NCBI RefSeq assembly: GCF_011605345.1
Contig: NZ_JAAOXM010000018.1
Location: 91,727 to 155,726, forward strand
Length of the DNA stretch: 64,000 nucleotides
Origin: Burkholderia sp. D-99
Lineage (GTDB): Bacteria; Pseudomonadota; Gammaproteobacteria; Burkholderiales; Burkholderiaceae
Direction: 5' to 3'
The notes under the pieces are model-generated. The model did no database searches and had not been told where the DNA came from. It saw only the letters and a list, made by a program, of their open reading frames with translations. Shown here piece by piece: positions 42,479 through 51,963 of this stretch (the first letter of the stretch is position 1; each line of letters opens with the position of its first letter). Made by a program: the position numbers and the translations under genes.

Positions 42479-43251
42479 CACAGCCTCACCGGGATGCCCT
42501 GGTCGGCCATGAAGCGCTTCGCCTCGCCGACCGTGTGCTCGCCATAGTGGAAGATGCTCGCGGCCAGCACCGCATCGGCGCGGCCGTCCTTGATGCCGTC
42601 AGCCAGATGCTGCAGCGAGCCGACACCGCCCGACGCGATCACCGGCACAGGCACCGCGTCCGACACGCCGCGCGTGAGCGCGAGGTCGAAGCCCGACTTC
42701 GTGCCGTCGCGGTCCATGCTCGTGAGCAGGATCTCGCCCGCGCCGAGCTCGGCCATCTTGCGCGCCCATTCGATCGCGTCGAGGCCCGTGTTCTTGCGGC
42801 CGCCGTGCGTGAAGACTTCCCAGCGCGGCGTCTCGCCGTCGGCCGACACGCGCTTCGCGTCGATCGCGACGACGATGCACTGCGAGCCGTACTTGTCGGC
42901 CGCGTCGCGCACGAGCTGCGGGTTCGCGACCGCCGACGAATTCATGCTGACCTTGTCCGCGCCCGCGTTCAGCAGGCGCCGCACGTCCTCGACGGCGCGC
43001 ACGCCGCCGCCGACGGTCAGCGGAATGAAGACCTGCGACGCGACCGCTTCGATGATCGGCAGGATCAGGTCGCGCTGGTCGGACGTCGCGGTGATGTCGA
43101 GGAACGTCAGTTCGTCGGCACCCTGGTCGTCGTAGCGGCGGGCGATTTCGACGGGGTCGCCCGCGTCGCGCAACTCGACGAAGTTGACGCCCTTGACGAC
43201 ACGCCCGGCGGTCACGTCCAGGCAGGGGATGATGCGTTTAGCTAGAGCCAT
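42478..43251 (-). CDS. hisF: Imidazole glycerol phosphate synthase, cyclase subunit
   Basis: 257-residue beta/alpha barrel. Asp in IIPCLDVTAGRVVKGVNF and Asp in IDAKR (catalytic pair), with phosphate loops GGGVR and ASGGVG. It works with HisH to make IGP and AICAR. Confidence 0.97.
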   Translation of the reverse strand: MALAKRIIPCLDVTAGRVVKGVNFVELRDAGDPVEIARRYDDQGADELTFLDITATSDQRDLILPIIEAVASQVFIPLTVGGGVRAVEDVRRLLNAGADKVSMNSSAVANPQLVRDAADKYGSQCIVVAIDAKRVSADGETPRWEVFTHGGRKNTGLDAIEWARKMAELGAGEILLTSMDRDGTKSGFDLALTRGVSDAVPVPVIASGGVGSLQHLADGIKDGRADAVLAASIFHYGEHTVGEAKRFMADQGIPVRL

Positions 43252-43288
43252 GATGGTGCGCCAGAGGCCGCGATGGGACGGCCGGTTG

Positions 43289-43312
43289 CGGAAGCCTCGC
43301 GCGAGGCTTCCG
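43289..43312. repeat. 24-bp perfect palindrome between hisA and hisF
   Basis: CGGAAGCCTCGC followed by its exact complement. It may be a hairpin in the mRNA or a REP-like unit. It has no T-run. Confidence 0.6.
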
Positions 43313-43357
43313 GTCGGGGCCGCCCGCAGGCAGCCCCGGCGAAGGGGACAACCGCGA

Positions 43358-44113
43358 TCAGGCGTTGTCGAGTTCGCCGTTCAGTTCGTCCGCGCGCTTT
43401 TGCGCGGCCGCGAAGTCGAGATCGCCGGAGTAGATCGCACGGCCGCAGATCACGCCTTCGACGCCTTGCTCTTCCACTTCGCACAAGCTCTCGATGTCCG
43501 TGAGGTTCGACAGGCCGCCGCTGGCAATCACCGGGATGCCGACCGCCTGCGCAAGCTTCACGGTCGCCTCGATGTTGATGCCCTGCAGCATCCCGTCGCG
43601 CCCGATGTCCGTGTAAACGATCGATTCGACGCCGTAGTCCTCGAACTTCTTCGCGAGATCGATCACTTCGTGGCCCGTCAGCTTGCTCCAGCCGTCGGTC
43701 GCGACCTTGCCGTCCTTCGCGTCCAGCCCGACGATGATGCTGCCGGCGAACGCGGTGCACGCGTCCTGCAGGAAGCCCGGATCCTTCACGGCCGCGGTGC
43801 CGATGATCACGTAGGACAGGCCCGCATCGAGATACTTCTCGATCGTCTCGAGGCTGCGGATGCCGCCGCCGAGCTGCACGGGGATTTCATCGCCGACTTC
43901 GTCGAGGATCGCCTCGATCGCCTCGAGATTCCTCGGCTTGCCGGCGAAGGCGCCGTTCAGGTCGACCAGATGGAGCCGCCGGGCGCCGAGATCGACCCAC
44001 TTGCGGGCCATCGCCGCCGGGTCCTCGGAGAAAATCGTAGCCTGGTCCATATCGCCCTGTTTGAGGCGTACACACTGACCGTCTTTTAGATCGATGGCCG
44101 GAATCAGCAACAT
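43358..44113 (-). CDS. hisA: ProFAR isomerase HisA
   Basis: 251-residue beta/alpha barrel, a HisF relative. Catalytic Asp in LIPAIDLKDGQCVRL and in YTDIGRDGML; phosphate loops LGGGIR and ASGGLS. It isomerises ProFAR to PRFAR. A 106-nt gap with a palindrome separates it from hisF. Confidence 0.97.
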   Translation of the reverse strand: MLLIPAIDLKDGQCVRLKQGDMDQATIFSEDPAAMARKWVDLGARRLHLVDLNGAFAGKPRNLEAIEAILDEVGDEIPVQLGGGIRSLETIEKYLDAGLSYVIIGTAAVKDPGFLQDACTAFAGSIIVGLDAKDGKVATDGWSKLTGHEVIDLAKKFEDYGVESIVYTDIGRDGMLQGINIEATVKLAQAVGIPVIASGGLSNLTDIESLCEVEEQGVEGVICGRAIYSGDLDFAAAQKRADELNGELDNA

Positions 44114-44276
44114 AGCAATCGGGTGTCGTCGTGGAAAAAGAAAAGAATCCGGCGCGCACCGGCCAAACCGGTGCCGCGCCGTCTCGCTAGTTTAGTACAA
44201 CTCTTTCGGCGTCTTGGCGGGCAAGCCCCGTGCGACAGGCCTTTCCGGCCCGCCGACTGTGGCACGCACGCGACGT

Positions 44277-44918
44277 TCACGGTTTCCAGTGTACGAAGTT
44301 GCGATACAGACGCAACCCGACCTCCGCGCTTTTCTCGGGGTGGAATTGGGTCGCGAAGAGGTTGTCCCGCGCGACCGCGGACGTAAACGGCGCACCGTAG
44401 GCCGTTTCGCCAACCGTATGCGCCGGGTTGTCCGGGCTCACGTAATAGCTGTGCACGAAGTAGAAATACGCGTCGTCGGGCACGCCATCCCACAGCGGGT
44501 GCGGCTGCGACTGGCGCACGCGGTTCCAGCCCATCTGCGGCACCTTGAAGCGCGAGCCGTCGTCCTGCAGGCGGCCGTCGAGCTCGAAACGCACGACCTT
44601 GCCGGGCAACAGGCCGAGGCCCTTCGTGTCGCCTTCCGCGCTCCAGTCGAACAGCATCTGCTCGCCGACGCACACGCCGAGCAGCGGCTTCGTGCGCGAC
44701 GCCTCGATCACGGCCTCCTGCAGGCCCGATTCGCCCAGGCAGCGCATGCAGTCGGGCATCGCGCCCTGGCCGGGCAGCACGACACGGTCGGCCGCACGGA
44801 TCGCGGCCGGCGTGTCGACGATCGCCACGTCGGCGGCCGGTTCGGCCTTCTTGAGCGCCTGCGCGACCGAGCGCAGGTTGCCCATCCCATAATCCACAAT
44901 CGCAATCGAAGTTTTCAT
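44277..44918 (-). CDS. hisH: Imidazole glycerol phosphate synthase, glutaminase subunit
   Basis: 213 residues. Class I glutaminase triad: Cys in LLGVCVGEQMLF, His and Glu in FATQFHPEKSAE. The N-terminus SIAIVDYGMGNLRSV is standard. The ATG at 44918 overlaps the marC stop by 4 nt; the open frame to 45071 is not coding. Confidence 0.97.
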   Translation of the reverse strand: MKTSIAIVDYGMGNLRSVAQALKKAEPAADVAIVDTPAAIRAADRVVLPGQGAMPDCMRCLGESGLQEAVIEASRTKPLLGVCVGEQMLFDWSAEGDTKGLGLLPGKVVRFELDGRLQDDGSRFKVPQMGWNRVRQSQPHPLWDGVPDDAYFYFVHSYYVSPDNPAHTVGETAYGAPFTSAVARDNLFATQFHPEKSAEVGLRLYRNFVHWKP

Positions 44919-45535
44919 CTCAGTGCAGGCAGTAGCGCCCTCAGTCCATTGACGATGAATTCCACCGCCAGCGCCGACAGCATCAGACCCATCAGCCGCG
45001 TGGCGATGTTGATGCCCGTGCGGCCGATCCAGTTCGCGATCGGCTCGGCGAGCCGCATCGCGACGAAACACAGAAAAGCCAGGACCGCGCCGATCGCGAC
45101 CAGCCCGGCCCGCTCATACCAGTGATGCGAGTTCGCCGCATAGATGATCACCGTGCTGATCGAGCCGGGGCCCGTGAGCAGCGGAATCGCCAGCGGCACG
45201 ACCGCGATGTTGTCCTTCAGCTCGGCCTCGTGGCGCTCCTCCGGCGTCGATCGCGTGTTGCCGATCTGCGCGTTCAGCATGTTGATCGCCATCAGCAGCA
45301 TGATGATCCCGCCGCCCACCTCGAGCGACCCGACCGAAATGCCGAAGAAGTCGATGATCTGCTGCCCGAGCAGCGCCGTCACCGTCATCACGCAGAACAC
45401 CGACACCGACGCGATCCGGATCGTACGCCGCCGCTCGATGTCCGTCTGCTGCGCCGTCAGGCTCAGGAAGAACGGCACCGCGCCGATCGGGTTGATCAGC
45501 GCCAGCAGCGAAATGAACGATTTGAGCAGATCCAT
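44915..45535 (-). CDS. MarC-family inner-membrane protein
   Basis: 206 residues with six hydrophobic helices: FISLLALINPIGAVPFFLSL, an INM-x-NAQIG region and a PLAIPLLTGPGSISTVII segment, a MarC/YchE hallmark. No confirmed transport substrate. It sits inside the his operon between hisB and hisH and overlaps hisH by 4 nt, so it is co-translated with histidine genes. Confidence 0.93.
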   Translation of the reverse strand: MDLLKSFISLLALINPIGAVPFFLSLTAQQTDIERRRTIRIASVSVFCVMTVTALLGQQIIDFFGISVGSLEVGGGIIMLLMAINMLNAQIGNTRSTPEERHEAELKDNIAVVPLAIPLLTGPGSISTVIIYAANSHHWYERAGLVAIGAVLAFLCFVAMRLAEPIANWIGRTGINIATRLMGLMLSALAVEFIVNGLRALLPALR

Positions 45536-45600
45536 CGCAAGCCGGCGCTGCGCGCCGAAGCCGTGAGGTTGTCCTTGACGCTCCGTCCGGTCAGTTCAGG

Positions 45601-46188
45601 TTAGAGGCTGCCCTTCGTCGACGGGATCTGCCCCGCCGCACGCTCGTCCAGCTCCACCGCCGCGCGCAGCGCACGGCCGAAGGCCTTGAACACGGTCTCG
45701 AGCTGATGGTGCGCGTTGATCCCGCGCAGGTTGTCGATGTGCAGCGTGACGCCCGCGTGGTTCACGAAACCGCGGAAGAACTCGATCGACAGGTCGACGT
45801 CGAACGTGCCGATACGCGCACGCGTGAACGGCACGTGGAATTCGAGGCCCGGCCGGCCCGAGAAGTCGATCACGACGCGCGACAGCGCCTCGTCGAGCGG
45901 CACGTACGAATGGCCATAGCGGCGGATGCCCTTGCGGTCGCCGATCGCCTTCGCGACGGCCTGCCCGAGCGTGATGCCGACATCCTCGACCGTGTGGTGG
46001 TCGTCGATATGCGTATCGCCATGCGCTTCAACCTCGAGATCGACCAGACCGTGTCGAGCGATCTGGTCGAGCATATGGTCGAGGAACGGCACGCCGGTAG
46101 CCAGCTTCTGCTGGCCCGTGCCGTCGAGATTGAGCTTCACACGGATCTGCGTTTCGCTGGTATTGCGAACGACTTCCGCCACACGCAT
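45601..46188 (-). CDS. hisB: Imidazoleglycerol-phosphate dehydratase
   Basis: 195 residues, the monofunctional enzyme without a phosphatase domain. Metal motifs FLDHMLDQIARHG, DTHIDDHHTVEDVG and HVPFTR-like regions are present. The ATG at 46188 starts MRVAEVVRNTSETQIRV. Confidence 0.97.
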   Translation of the reverse strand: MRVAEVVRNTSETQIRVKLNLDGTGQQKLATGVPFLDHMLDQIARHGLVDLEVEAHGDTHIDDHHTVEDVGITLGQAVAKAIGDRKGIRRYGHSYVPLDEALSRVVIDFSGRPGLEFHVPFTRARIGTFDVDLSIEFFRGFVNHAGVTLHIDNLRGINAHHQLETVFKAFGRALRAAVELDERAAGQIPSTKGSL

Positions 46189-46253
46189 GGCAATTCCTTG
46201 ACTGAGTCGATGTAAATGGGGATTGATCGTTTCGCGCTGCGGCGCCCGCAGGC

Positions 46254-47327
46254 TCACCCTGGCAGCGCGAGTTTCAAAGCGGCCAGCAGGCGTGCGTTTT
46301 CGTCGGGAGAGCCGACGGTCAGCCGCACGCATTCAGCCAGCAACGGATGCATTTTACTCACGTTTTTGACCAAAACCCGCTCGGTGAGCAGCGCGTCGAA
46401 CACGGCGGCCGCGTCCGGCACGCGCACCAGCAGGAAATTGCCGGCACTCGGGAACACCGTCGCGCCCGGCAGCGCGGCCACGGCCTGCGCGAGGCGCGTG
46501 CGTTCCGCACGCAGATCGGCCGCCTGCGCGTCGAGCACGCCGAGGTGGTCGAGCAGGAAATCGGCGGTCGCCTGGGTCAGCACGTTGATGTTGTACGGCG
46601 GGCGCACCTTGTCGAATTCGGTCAGCCACGCGGGCGAACCAACGAGATAACCGAGGCGGATGCCCGCGAGGCCGAGCTTCGACACCGTGCGCATCACGAC
46701 AACGTTGTCGAATTCGGCGGCGCGCGGCAGCCACGAGCGCCCGGCGAACGGCTGGTACGCCTCGTCGATCACGATCAGGCTGTGCCGCGCGGCCGCGACG
46801 ATCCGTTCGATGTCGGCATCGTCGTACAGCGTGCCGGTCGGGTTGTTCGGGTAAGCGAGATAGACGAGCGCCGGACGATGCTCGGCAATTGCCGCGAGCA
46901 TCGCGTCGACGTCGAGCGTCAGGTCGGCCTTCAGCGGCACGCCGACGAATTCGAGCTGCGCGAGCTTCGCGGACAGTTCGTACATCACGAAGCCCGGCAC
47001 CGGCGCGAGCACTTTCGCGCCCGGCTTCGCGCAGGCGACCGACATCATGCTGATGATTTCGTCCGAGCCGTTGCCGAGCAGCACGTCGCAGGCGGCCGGC
47101 ACGCCCATCGCGTGGCGCAGCTTGTCGATCAGCGCGGCGGGGCGCGGCGCCGGGTAGCGGTTCAGCGCGACCTGCGCGAGACGCTCGCCGAGCGCCGCGG
47201 CGAGCGGTTCGGGCAGCGGGTACGGGTTCTCCATCGCGTCGAGCTTCACGAATCCGCTCGCGTCCGGCACCGGGTAGCTCGTCATCGCGAGCACGTCGCG
47301 GCGGATGATGTCTTGTGGCGTCGTCAT
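46254..47327 (-). CDS. hisC: Histidinol-phosphate aminotransferase
   Basis: 357-residue type I PLP aminotransferase. PLP Lys is in TVSKLGLAGIRLGY, with NPNNPTG (YPNNPTGTLY) and DEAYQPF. Start MTTPQDIIRRDVLAM. Gap to hisD is 145 nt. Confidence 0.96.
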   Translation of the reverse strand: MTTPQDIIRRDVLAMTSYPVPDASGFVKLDAMENPYPLPEPLAAALGERLAQVALNRYPAPRPAALIDKLRHAMGVPAACDVLLGNGSDEIISMMSVACAKPGAKVLAPVPGFVMYELSAKLAQLEFVGVPLKADLTLDVDAMLAAIAEHRPALVYLAYPNNPTGTLYDDADIERIVAAARHSLIVIDEAYQPFAGRSWLPRAAEFDNVVVMRTVSKLGLAGIRLGYLVGSPAWLTEFDKVRPPYNINVLTQATADFLLDHLGVLDAQAADLRAERTRLAQAVAALPGATVFPSAGNFLLVRVPDAAAVFDALLTERVLVKNVSKMHPLLAECVRLTVGSPDENARLLAALKLALPG

Positions 47328-47472
47328 GGTCTCAAGCCGGCGTGCGTCGCGCCGGCGTCAAATGATCGGCAAGGCGGCGGCCGCCGCCCTGCACAGGTGT
47401 CTCCGGCCCCGGCCTTCGGGGTGCAGGCCGGGCGGCCCATCAGCGCGTGCCCCGGCCCCGTGCTGCGTGCGC

Positions 47473-48789
47473 TCAGCTCTTCATCCGGAACTCGGCGCTC
47501 TTCGCGTGCGCCTGCAGCCCCTCGCCGTACGCGAGTTCGGATGCGATTTCGCCGAGTGTCTGCGCGCCTTCGGCGCTGACCTCGATCAGGCTCGAGCGCT
47601 TGATGAAGTCGTACACGCCGAGCGGCGACGAGAAACGCGCGGTGCGCGACGTCGGCAGCACGTGGTTCGGGCCCGCGCAGTAGTCGCCGAGGCTCTCGCT
47701 CGTGTAGCGACCAAGGAAGATCGCGCCCGCGTGGCGGATCTGCTTGCCCCATTGCTGCGGCTCCAGCGCCGAGATTTCGAGGTGCTCGGGCGCGATGTCG
47801 TTCGCGATCCGGCATGCCTCGGCCATGTCGCGCACCTTGATCAGCGCGCCGCGGCCCTCGAGCGACGCACGGATCACATCCTGGCGCGGCATAGACGGCA
47901 GCAGCTCGTTGATCGCCTTCTCGACGCGCTCGAGGAACGCACCGTCCGGGCACAGCAGGATCGACTGCGCGAGCTCGTCGTGCTCGGCCTGCGAGAAGAG
48001 ATCCATCGCAACCCAGTTCGGATCGGTCGTGCCGTCGCACAGCACGAGGATTTCCGACGGCCCGGCGATCATGTCGATGCCGACCGTGCCGAACACGCGG
48101 CGCTTCGCCGACGCGACATACGCATTGCCGGGGCCGCAGATCTTGTCGACGGCCGGCACCGTCGCCGTGCCGTACGCGAGCGCGCCGACTGCCTGCGCGC
48201 CGCCGATCGTGAACACGCGATCGACGCCGCCGAGCAGCGCCGCGGCGAGCACCAGGTCGTTCTTCACGCCGTCCGGCGTCGGCACGACCATCACGATCTC
48301 GCCGACGCCCGCGACGCGCGCGGGAATCGCGTTCATCAGCACCGACGACGGGTACGCGGCCTTGCCGCCCGGCACGTACAGGCCGACGCGATCGAGCGGC
48401 GTGACCTTCTGGCCGAGCACCGTGCCGTCGCTTTCCGTGTATTGCCAGCTATGCGTCCCGCACTCGATCTTCTGCTTCTCGTGGTACGCGCGCACCCGCG
48501 CAGCCGCCGCTTCCAGCGCCGCGCGCGCCTTCGGCGCGAGGCTGTCGAGCGCCGTCTGCAGCGCGTCCTGCGGCAGCTCCAGCGCGGCGACGCTGTTCGC
48601 GCTCAGCCGGTCGAAGCGGTTCGTGTACTCGAGCACCGCGGCGTCGCCGCGCGACTTCACGTCGGCGAGGATCTGCGTGACCGATTGCTCGATCGCCGCG
48701 TCTTCGCTCGCCTCGAATGCGAGCAGCGTGCGCAGCGCGGCGCCGAAGCCTTCGCTCGTCGAATCGAGCTTGCGGATGGTGATGGCCAT
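47473..48789 (-). CDS. hisD: Histidinol dehydrogenase
   Basis: 438 residues. Zn and catalytic marks: GPGNAYVASAKR, the EHDEL helix and IAPEHLEI, NHVLPT. It performs the two final oxidations to histidine. Start MAITIRKLDS. Confidence 0.97.
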   Translation of the reverse strand: MAITIRKLDSTSEGFGAALRTLLAFEASEDAAIEQSVTQILADVKSRGDAAVLEYTNRFDRLSANSVAALELPQDALQTALDSLAPKARAALEAAAARVRAYHEKQKIECGTHSWQYTESDGTVLGQKVTPLDRVGLYVPGGKAAYPSSVLMNAIPARVAGVGEIVMVVPTPDGVKNDLVLAAALLGGVDRVFTIGGAQAVGALAYGTATVPAVDKICGPGNAYVASAKRRVFGTVGIDMIAGPSEILVLCDGTTDPNWVAMDLFSQAEHDELAQSILLCPDGAFLERVEKAINELLPSMPRQDVIRASLEGRGALIKVRDMAEACRIANDIAPEHLEISALEPQQWGKQIRHAGAIFLGRYTSESLGDYCAGPNHVLPTSRTARFSSPLGVYDFIKRSSLIEVSAEGAQTLGEIASELAYGEGLQAHAKSAEFRMKS

Positions 48790-48813
48790 GGGAGTTCCGT
48801 TACGGTGATGCGC

Positions 48814-49467
48814 TCAACCGCCATTCTGCGACGCGCGTTCGAACGCGTCGAGGATCGGCTTGAGTGCCGTGCGCTTCAACTTCAGCGCAGCCTGGTTCAC
48901 GACGAGGCGCGACGAGATCGCCATGATCTCCTCGACCTCGACCAGATTGTTCGCCTTCAGCGTGCCGCCCGAGCTGACGAGGTCGACGATCGCGTCGGCC
49001 AGCCCGACCAGCGGCGCGAGTTCCATCGAGCCGTACAGCTTGATCAGGTCGACGTGCACGCCTTTCGCGGCAAAGTGTTCGCGCGCCGTTTCGACGTACT
49101 TCGTCGCGACGCGCAACCGCGCGCCCTGGCGCACGGCGCTCGCGTAGTCGAAGCCGGCCGACACGGCCACCGACATCCGGCAGCGTGCAATGTTCAGATC
49201 GATCGGCTGGTACAGGCCCGAGCCGCCGTGCTCGACCAGCACGTCCTTGCCGGCCACGCCGAAGTCGGCCGCGCCGTATTCGACATAGGTCGGCACGTCG
49301 CTCGCGCGCACGATGATCACGCGCAGGTCCGGGTTCGTCGTCGGCAGGATCAGCTTGCGCGACGTTTCCGGATCCTCGGTCACCTGCACGCCGGCCGCGG
49401 CCAGCAGCGGCAGGGTTTCCTCGAAAATCCGGCCCTTCGACAGGGCGAGGGTCAGCGGCGCGGTCAT
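48814..49467 (-). CDS. hisG: ATP phosphoribosyltransferase, short form
   Basis: 217 residues, the short HisG that lacks the regulatory C-terminal domain and normally needs HisZ (not in this window). ALSKGRIFEETLPLL and DLVSSGGTLKANNLVE are the PRPP and ATP marks. Its ATG overlaps the murA stop by 4 nt. Confidence 0.97.
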   Translation of the reverse strand: MTAPLTLALSKGRIFEETLPLLAAAGVQVTEDPETSRKLILPTTNPDLRVIIVRASDVPTYVEYGAADFGVAGKDVLVEHGGSGLYQPIDLNIARCRMSVAVSAGFDYASAVRQGARLRVATKYVETAREHFAAKGVHVDLIKLYGSMELAPLVGLADAIVDLVSSGGTLKANNLVEVEEIMAISSRLVVNQAALKLKRTALKPILDAFERASQNGG

Positions 49468-50813
49468 GCTTGGCTCCCGGAAAGGCGGCGCACGTTCGCG
49501 CCGACGGCGGTCAGTTTGGCTTCCATGCGGTCGTAGCCGCGGTCCAGGTGATAGATGCGGTCGACGAGCGTTTCGCCATCGGCACGCAACCCGGCGATCA
49601 CGAGGCTCGCCGACGCACGCAGGTCGGTCGCCATCACGTTCGCGCCAGACAGCTTCTCGACGCCCGTCACGAGCGCGGTGTTGCCGTCGATCGTGATGTT
49701 CGCGCCGAGCCGGTTCAGCTCCTGCACGTGCATGAAACGGTTCTCGAAAATGGTTTCGACGACTTGCGCGGTGCCCGTCGCGACCGTATTGAGGGCCATG
49801 AACTGCGCCTGCATGTCGGTCGGGAACGCCGGGTATTCCGACGTGCGGATCGTGACCGCCGACGGCCGGCGATCCATCTTCACGCGCAGCCAGCTGTCGC
49901 CTTCCTCGATCGACACGCCGGCTTCGCGCAGCTTGTCGATCACCGCGTCGAGGATGGACGGGCGCACGCCCGTCAGCCTCACGTCGCCGCCCGCCGCCGC
50001 GACCGCGCACAGGAACGTGCCGGCCTCGATACGGTCGGGGATCACCGAATGACGCGCGCCGTGCAGCCGCTCGACGCCCTGGATCACGAGGCGATCGGTG
50101 CCGATGCCGTCGATTTTCGCGCCCATCGCGACCAGCAAGTGTGCGAGATCGCTCACTTCCGGCTCGCGCGCGGCGTTTTCGATCACCGTCTCGCCGTCGG
50201 CGAGCGTCGCGGCCATCAGCAGGTTCTCCGTGCCCGTCACCGTGATCATGTCGGTCACGATGCGTGCGCCCTTCAGGCGCTTCGCGCGGGCTTCGATGAA
50301 GCCGTGCTCGATGCTGATCTCGGCCCCCATCGCCTGCAGGCCCTTGATGTGCTGGTCGACCGGACGCGCGCCGATCGCGCAGCCGCCCGGCAGCGACACC
50401 TTCGCCTCGCCGAAACGCGCGAGCAGCGGCCCGAGCACGAGGATCGATGCGCGCATCGTCTTCACGAGTTCGTACGGCGCCACGAGGTTGTCGACGCGCG
50501 ACGCGTCGAGCTGCACGCGGCAGCCGTCGGTCTCGCTCTTCACGCCCATCTGGTTCAGCACCTTCAGCGTGGTGCGCACGTCCTTGAGATTCGGCACGTT
50601 GTCGAGATCGACCGGATCGGCGGTGAGCAGCCCCGCGCACAGGATCGGCAGCGCGGCATTCTTCGCACCCGACACGACGATCTCGCCCGACAGGCGATGG
50701 CCGCCTTCGATCACGAGCTTGTCCATCCCATGGCCATGCGATTCCCCGTTGGCGGCCGGGTGTGCCGTGGCGACGCTCTGGACGGCGTCGCGCTCGTTGA
50801 CGGTGACTTGCAC
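49464..50813 (-). CDS. murA: UDP-GlcNAc enolpyruvyl transferase MurA
   Basis: 449 residues. It makes the first committed step of peptidoglycan synthesis. Loop Cys is in VSLPGGCAIGARPVD; TEYPAFPTDMQAQFMAL and the EPT repeats are visible. A GTG at 50813 with GGAAC upstream is used; an internal ATG (MDKLVIEGG) would be an alternative. The preceding ibaG and following hisG make a compact operon. Confidence 0.96.
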   Translation of the reverse strand: MQVTVNERDAVQSVATAHPAANGESHGHGMDKLVIEGGHRLSGEIVVSGAKNAALPILCAGLLTADPVDLDNVPNLKDVRTTLKVLNQMGVKSETDGCRVQLDASRVDNLVAPYELVKTMRASILVLGPLLARFGEAKVSLPGGCAIGARPVDQHIKGLQAMGAEISIEHGFIEARAKRLKGARIVTDMITVTGTENLLMAATLADGETVIENAAREPEVSDLAHLLVAMGAKIDGIGTDRLVIQGVERLHGARHSVIPDRIEAGTFLCAVAAAGGDVRLTGVRPSILDAVIDKLREAGVSIEEGDSWLRVKMDRRPSAVTIRTSEYPAFPTDMQAQFMALNTVATGTAQVVETIFENRFMHVQELNRLGANITIDGNTALVTGVEKLSGANVMATDLRASASLVIAGLRADGETLVDRIYHLDRGYDRMEAKLTAVGANVRRLSGSQA

Positions 50814-50827
50814 TCAGTGAGTTCCGG

Positions 50828-51067
50828 TTATGCGTTCTGCCATTCGGCGGGCGTCAGCGTCTTCATGCTGAGCGCGTGAATTTCCTGCTTCATGCGATCG
50901 CCGAGCGCCGCGTAGACGAGCTGGTGCCGCTGGATCGGGCGCTTGCCTTCGAAGGCCGCCGACACGATCGTCGCGAAGAAATGCTGGCCGTCGCCTTCGA
51001 CTTCCAGATGCGTGCAGGCGAGACCGCCGGCGATGTATTGCTTGACCTGTTCGGGAGTCGGCAACAT
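50828..51067 (-). CDS. ibaG: BolA/IbaG-family protein
   Basis: 79 residues with the BolA pattern (EVEGDGQHFFATIVSAAFEG, then RHQLVYAALGD). IbaG-like proteins handle iron-sulfur traffic with monothiol glutaredoxins; the gene is commonly next to murA. Confidence 0.88.
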   Translation of the reverse strand: MLPTPEQVKQYIAGGLACTHLEVEGDGQHFFATIVSAAFEGKRPIQRHQLVYAALGDRMKQEIHALSMKTLTPAEWQNA

Positions 51068-51123
51068 GGTGTAAGGCTCCTGTCGGCGCGCGCCGCCCGG
51101 ATGGCGGCCGCTGCCTGTCGATA

Positions 51124-51963
51124 TCAATGACGCAGTTTGTAGCCGGTCGCGAGCAGCCGCATCGCGATCAGCGCGAGCAGCACGAAGAAACCGGTGACGA
51201 TCGCGAGGCTCGCGAACGGGTTGATGTCGGACGCGCCGAAGAACCCGAAACGGAAGCCGTCGATCATGTAGAAAAACGGATTGAGACGCGAGATCTCGCG
51301 CCACACGGGCGGCAGCGAGTGCGTCGAATAGAACACGCCGGACAGGAACGTCAGCGGCATGATCAGGAAGTTCTGGAACGCCGCGAGCTGGTCGAACTTC
51401 TCGGCCCAGATCCCGGCGATCAGGCCGAGCGTGCCGAGGATCGCCGAGCCGAGCAGCGCGAACGCAATGATGAACAGCGGCGCCGCGAAATGCATCGGGA
51501 TAAACCAGATCGTCACGACGAACACGCCCGTGCCGACCGCGAGGCCGCGCACCACGGACGCGAGCACGTATGCGCCGAAGATGTCGCGGTACGACAGCGG
51601 CGGCAGCAGCATGAACACGAGGTTGCCGGTGATCTTCGACTGGATCAGCGACGACGAGCTGTTCGCGAACGCGTTCTGCAACACGCTCATCATCACGAGG
51701 CCCGGTACGAGAAAGCTCACGTACTCGACGCCCGGATAGACCTCGACGCGGCCCGACAGCGCGTGGCCGAAGATCGTCAGGTACAGCAGCGCCGTGACGA
51801 TCGGTGCGCACACCGTCTGGAACGACACCTTCCAGAAACGCAGCAGTTCCTTGTAGAACAGTGTTTGAAAACCGCTTCCCGGCACTCGCCGGGCCGCCCC
51901 AAGAGTGCCGGGCGCCCCCTCGGGGGGCAGCGAACGAAGTTCGCGTGGGGGTTGTTGATTCAT
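51124..51963 (-). CDS. ABC-2 type transporter permease
   Basis: 279 residues, six membrane helices. ELLRFWKVSFQTVCAPIVTA at the N-terminus, ENAFANSSSSLIQSKITGN-type turn, and a C-terminal GYKLR. It pairs with the ATPase just upstream, overlapping it by 4 nt. Such pairs of the NodI/NodJ-like group export lipids or polysaccharides; substrate unknown. Confidence 0.9.
   Translation of the reverse strand: MNQQPPRELRSLPPEGAPGTLGAARRVPGSGFQTLFYKELLRFWKVSFQTVCAPIVTALLYLTIFGHALSGRVEVYPGVEYVSFLVPGLVMMSVLQNAFANSSSSLIQSKITGNLVFMLLPPLSYRDIFGAYVLASVVRGLAVGTGVFVVTIWFIPMHFAAPLFIIAFALLGSAILGTLGLIAGIWAEKFDQLAAFQNFLIMPLTFLSGVFYSTHSLPPVWREISRLNPFFYMIDGFRFGFFGASDINPFASLAIVTGFFVLLALIAMRLLATGYKLRH

Noticed and set aside
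43289..43312. Terminator inside the his operon
   Set aside because: The palindrome has no T-run and the operon continues; kept only as a repeat.
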